Below are positions 7,757 through 8,743 of a stretch of DNA of 8,743 nucleotides, one piece after another. How positions within the stretch are numbered: position 1 is the stretch's first letter; each line of letters starts with the position of its first letter. The stretch lies in contig JAFSQO010000367.1 in NCBI GenBank assembly GCA_017446645.1, positions 1 through 8,743 of the forward strand, read 5' to 3'. The position numbers and the translations under genes were made by a program. Source of the DNA: Synergistaceae bacterium (GTDB lineage: Bacteria > Synergistota > Synergistia > Synergistales > Aminobacteriaceae). The notes under the pieces are model-generated. The model had not been told where the DNA came from, ran no database searches, and worked only from the letters and a program-made list of their open reading frames with translations.

Positions 7757-7778
7757 GGGTGTTTTATTTTCCTGTTAT
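7751..7778 (-). repeat. Perfect 8-bp inverted repeat across the end of mfd
   Basis: ATAACAGG (7751-7758) and CCTGTTAT (7771-7778) are exact inverted copies around a 12-nt loop. In the minus-strand transcript they form a hairpin covering the last codons and stop of mfd, but no U run follows, so it is a poor intrinsic terminator. One arm overlaps the extended -10 element, so it could instead be an operator or an mRNA 3'-end stabiliser. Confidence 0.6.
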
Positions 7779-8743
7779 GTATCTTGTATTGCGTGCCAGA
7801 AACTTTATGTATTTCTTTATGTTTTCCGGAAAGTCTTTACTCTCACAGTGAATATTAGCAACACTCTTCTTTATCTCGATTGAGTTAATACCGTAATTGC
7901 TCCCGAAGTTCCGTAGAGCCGTCAGCCCTGCAAGATATTTTGCTTCGTCAGGAATTGGCCCGAACCTGTCAAGCATTTCGCTCAATAAGTTGTCAAGCTC
8001 GTCAAGTCCTACAGCATTCATGACACGCCTGTAAATCGTAACTCTAACGTCATCTTGAGGAATGTAATACGGAGGAATGAGTCCCGCTCCCTTATCTGAA
8101 TTAATTTCTATTTTGTTGGGCTGGTTAATCCCCCTGAGCCTGTTCAGAGCCTCTTCAAGCATTTTGTAGAAAACGCTGAAATTTCCCTTATGAATATTAC
8201 CGTGCTGTTGAGTGCCTCCGACTGTTCCGCTGCCCCTGATGTCTAAGTCACGTTTCGCAATCTCATAGCCTGAGCCTAATTCAGTCATAGTAGAAATTGC
8301 GTCAAGCCTGTCCTGAGTGTCCTGATTAATTTTTGCCTTATCGGGATAAAGAAAGTAAGCAAAAGCCCTTTCACCTCGTCTGCCTACCCTGCCCCTTAGC
8401 TGGTACATCTGGGCGAGGCCAAGCTCTTCTGAATTATCGATAATGATTGTGTTAGCCCTGCCGACATCCAGTCCGCTTTCGATTATTGTAGTAGCGATTA
8501 ATATATCAGTCTGGCCGGAATAAAATTCAAGCATGGTCTTCTCTAGTTCACGTTCAGTCATTTGGCCGTGAGCAATATTTATCTTTGCTTCTGGGAAAAA
8601 AGTTTCGAGCATCTTCAAGTGTTCAGGCATTCGTGAAATCTTGTTAGAGAGAAAGTAAACTTGTCCGCCCCTGTTGAGTTCGTAGGCAATTGCCTTGCGG
8701 ATTACGGCAGCATTCCAAGCTCCTGCAAAGGTCGTAACGGGTA
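7764..8743 (-). CDS. mfd: Transcription-repair coupling factor Mfd, C-terminal part (5' end outside window)
   Basis: The frame is open from the window edge (last full codon ends at 8741) to a TAA at 7766-7764, giving 325 visible residues. The Met codon at 8630 is internal. It covers the second RecA-like lobe of the translocase: NRGGQVYFLSNKI, HGQMTERELEKTM, motif V DILIATTIIESGLDVGRANTIIID and motif VI QMYQLRGRVGRRGERAFAYFLYP. The TRG region follows (DLDIRGSGTVGGTQQHG), then the C-terminal TRCF/D7 domain (PPYYIP..VRVTIYRRV to the end). These features separate it from RecG, which lacks the D7 domain. Mfd removes stalled RNA polymerase from lesions in the cytoplasm and recruits UvrA. The N-terminal UvrB-like and RNA-polymerase-binding parts are upstream of the window. 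The gene converges on the ccdA-like gene, with the candidate small RNA between them. Confidence 0.93.
   Translation of the reverse strand, partial: PVTTFAGAWNAAVIRKAIAYELNRGGQVYFLSNKISRMPEHLKMLETFFPEAKINIAHGQMTERELEKTMLEFYSGQTDILIATTIIESGLDVGRANTIIIDNSEELGLAQMYQLRGRVGRRGERAFAYFLYPDKAKINQDTQDRLDAISTMTELGSGYEIAKRDLDIRGSGTVGGTQQHGNIHKGNFSVFYKMLEEALNRLRGINQPNKIEINSDKGAGLIPPYYIPQDDVRVTIYRRVMNAVGLDELDNLLSEMLDRFGPIPDEAKYLAGLTALRNFGSNYGINSIEIKKSVANIHCESKDFPENIKKYIKFLARNTRYITGK

Noticed and set aside
7592..7763. Known RNA classes for the gap (SRP RNA, 6S, tmRNA, RNase P, cobalamin or c-di-GMP riboswitch)
   Set aside because: The SRP GGAAGCAGCC-type core, a tRNA-like end, RNase P core and riboswitch boxes are not seen; the GGAAGTCTGGTG stretch only loosely resembles the cobalamin B12 box and no gene lies downstream.

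Overview
The window reads as a stretch of chromosome from an anaerobic, diderm-like bacterium. Support for this comes from a CIRCE-controlled groESL operon, strong AGGAGG-type ribosome binding sites, two Sec-exported proteins and a CcdA-type membrane thiol transporter. The GroEL sequence and the locus style fit Synergistota, but that is an impression from memory rather than an alignment, so treat the phylum as a guess. No phage, insertion sequence, CRISPR array, tRNA or rRNA is visible. There is no gene-free stretch longer than 300 bases; the two longest gaps (3276-3454 and 7592-7763) both hold regulatory or RNA signals.

Layout from left to right. Positions 1-1256 (+) are the C-terminal part of an SbcC-type SMC nuclease subunit, cut by the window edge. 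A bidirectional hairpin terminator (1266-1291) separates it from groES-groEL, which run on the minus strand (3275 to 1316). Their control region (3302-3373) holds a good sigma-70 promoter followed by a CIRCE operator, so the operon is almost certainly repressed by HrcA. Divergently, on the plus strand, come a small alpha/beta hydrolase (3455-4066), an exported protein with two ABM and two carboxymuconolactone-decarboxylase-like domains (4106-5530), an exported fusion of a formylglycine-generating-enzyme-like domain to a flavodoxin (5533-6891), and a CcdA/DsbD-like six-helix membrane protein (6881-7591). The last three are tightly spaced (2-nt gap, then 11-nt overlap) and look like one operon. 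The right end (7764-8743, minus) is the C-terminal part of the transcription-repair coupling factor Mfd, cut by the edge.

The two most interesting items are these. (1) The 4106-7591 operon looks like an extracytoplasmic redox module: an exported flavodoxin tethered to an FGE-like fold, an exported ABM/CMD protein and a membrane carrier that normally moves thiol reducing power outward, but with no thioredoxin-like partner encoded beside it. (2) The 172-nt gap between the ccdA-like gene and mfd holds what looks like an independent minus-strand structured RNA of about 145 nt. It has a perfect extended -10 promoter, two adjacent hairpins with complementary loops, and an intrinsic terminator whose loop is complementary to the RNA's 5' end. 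I could not assign it to any RNA class I know.
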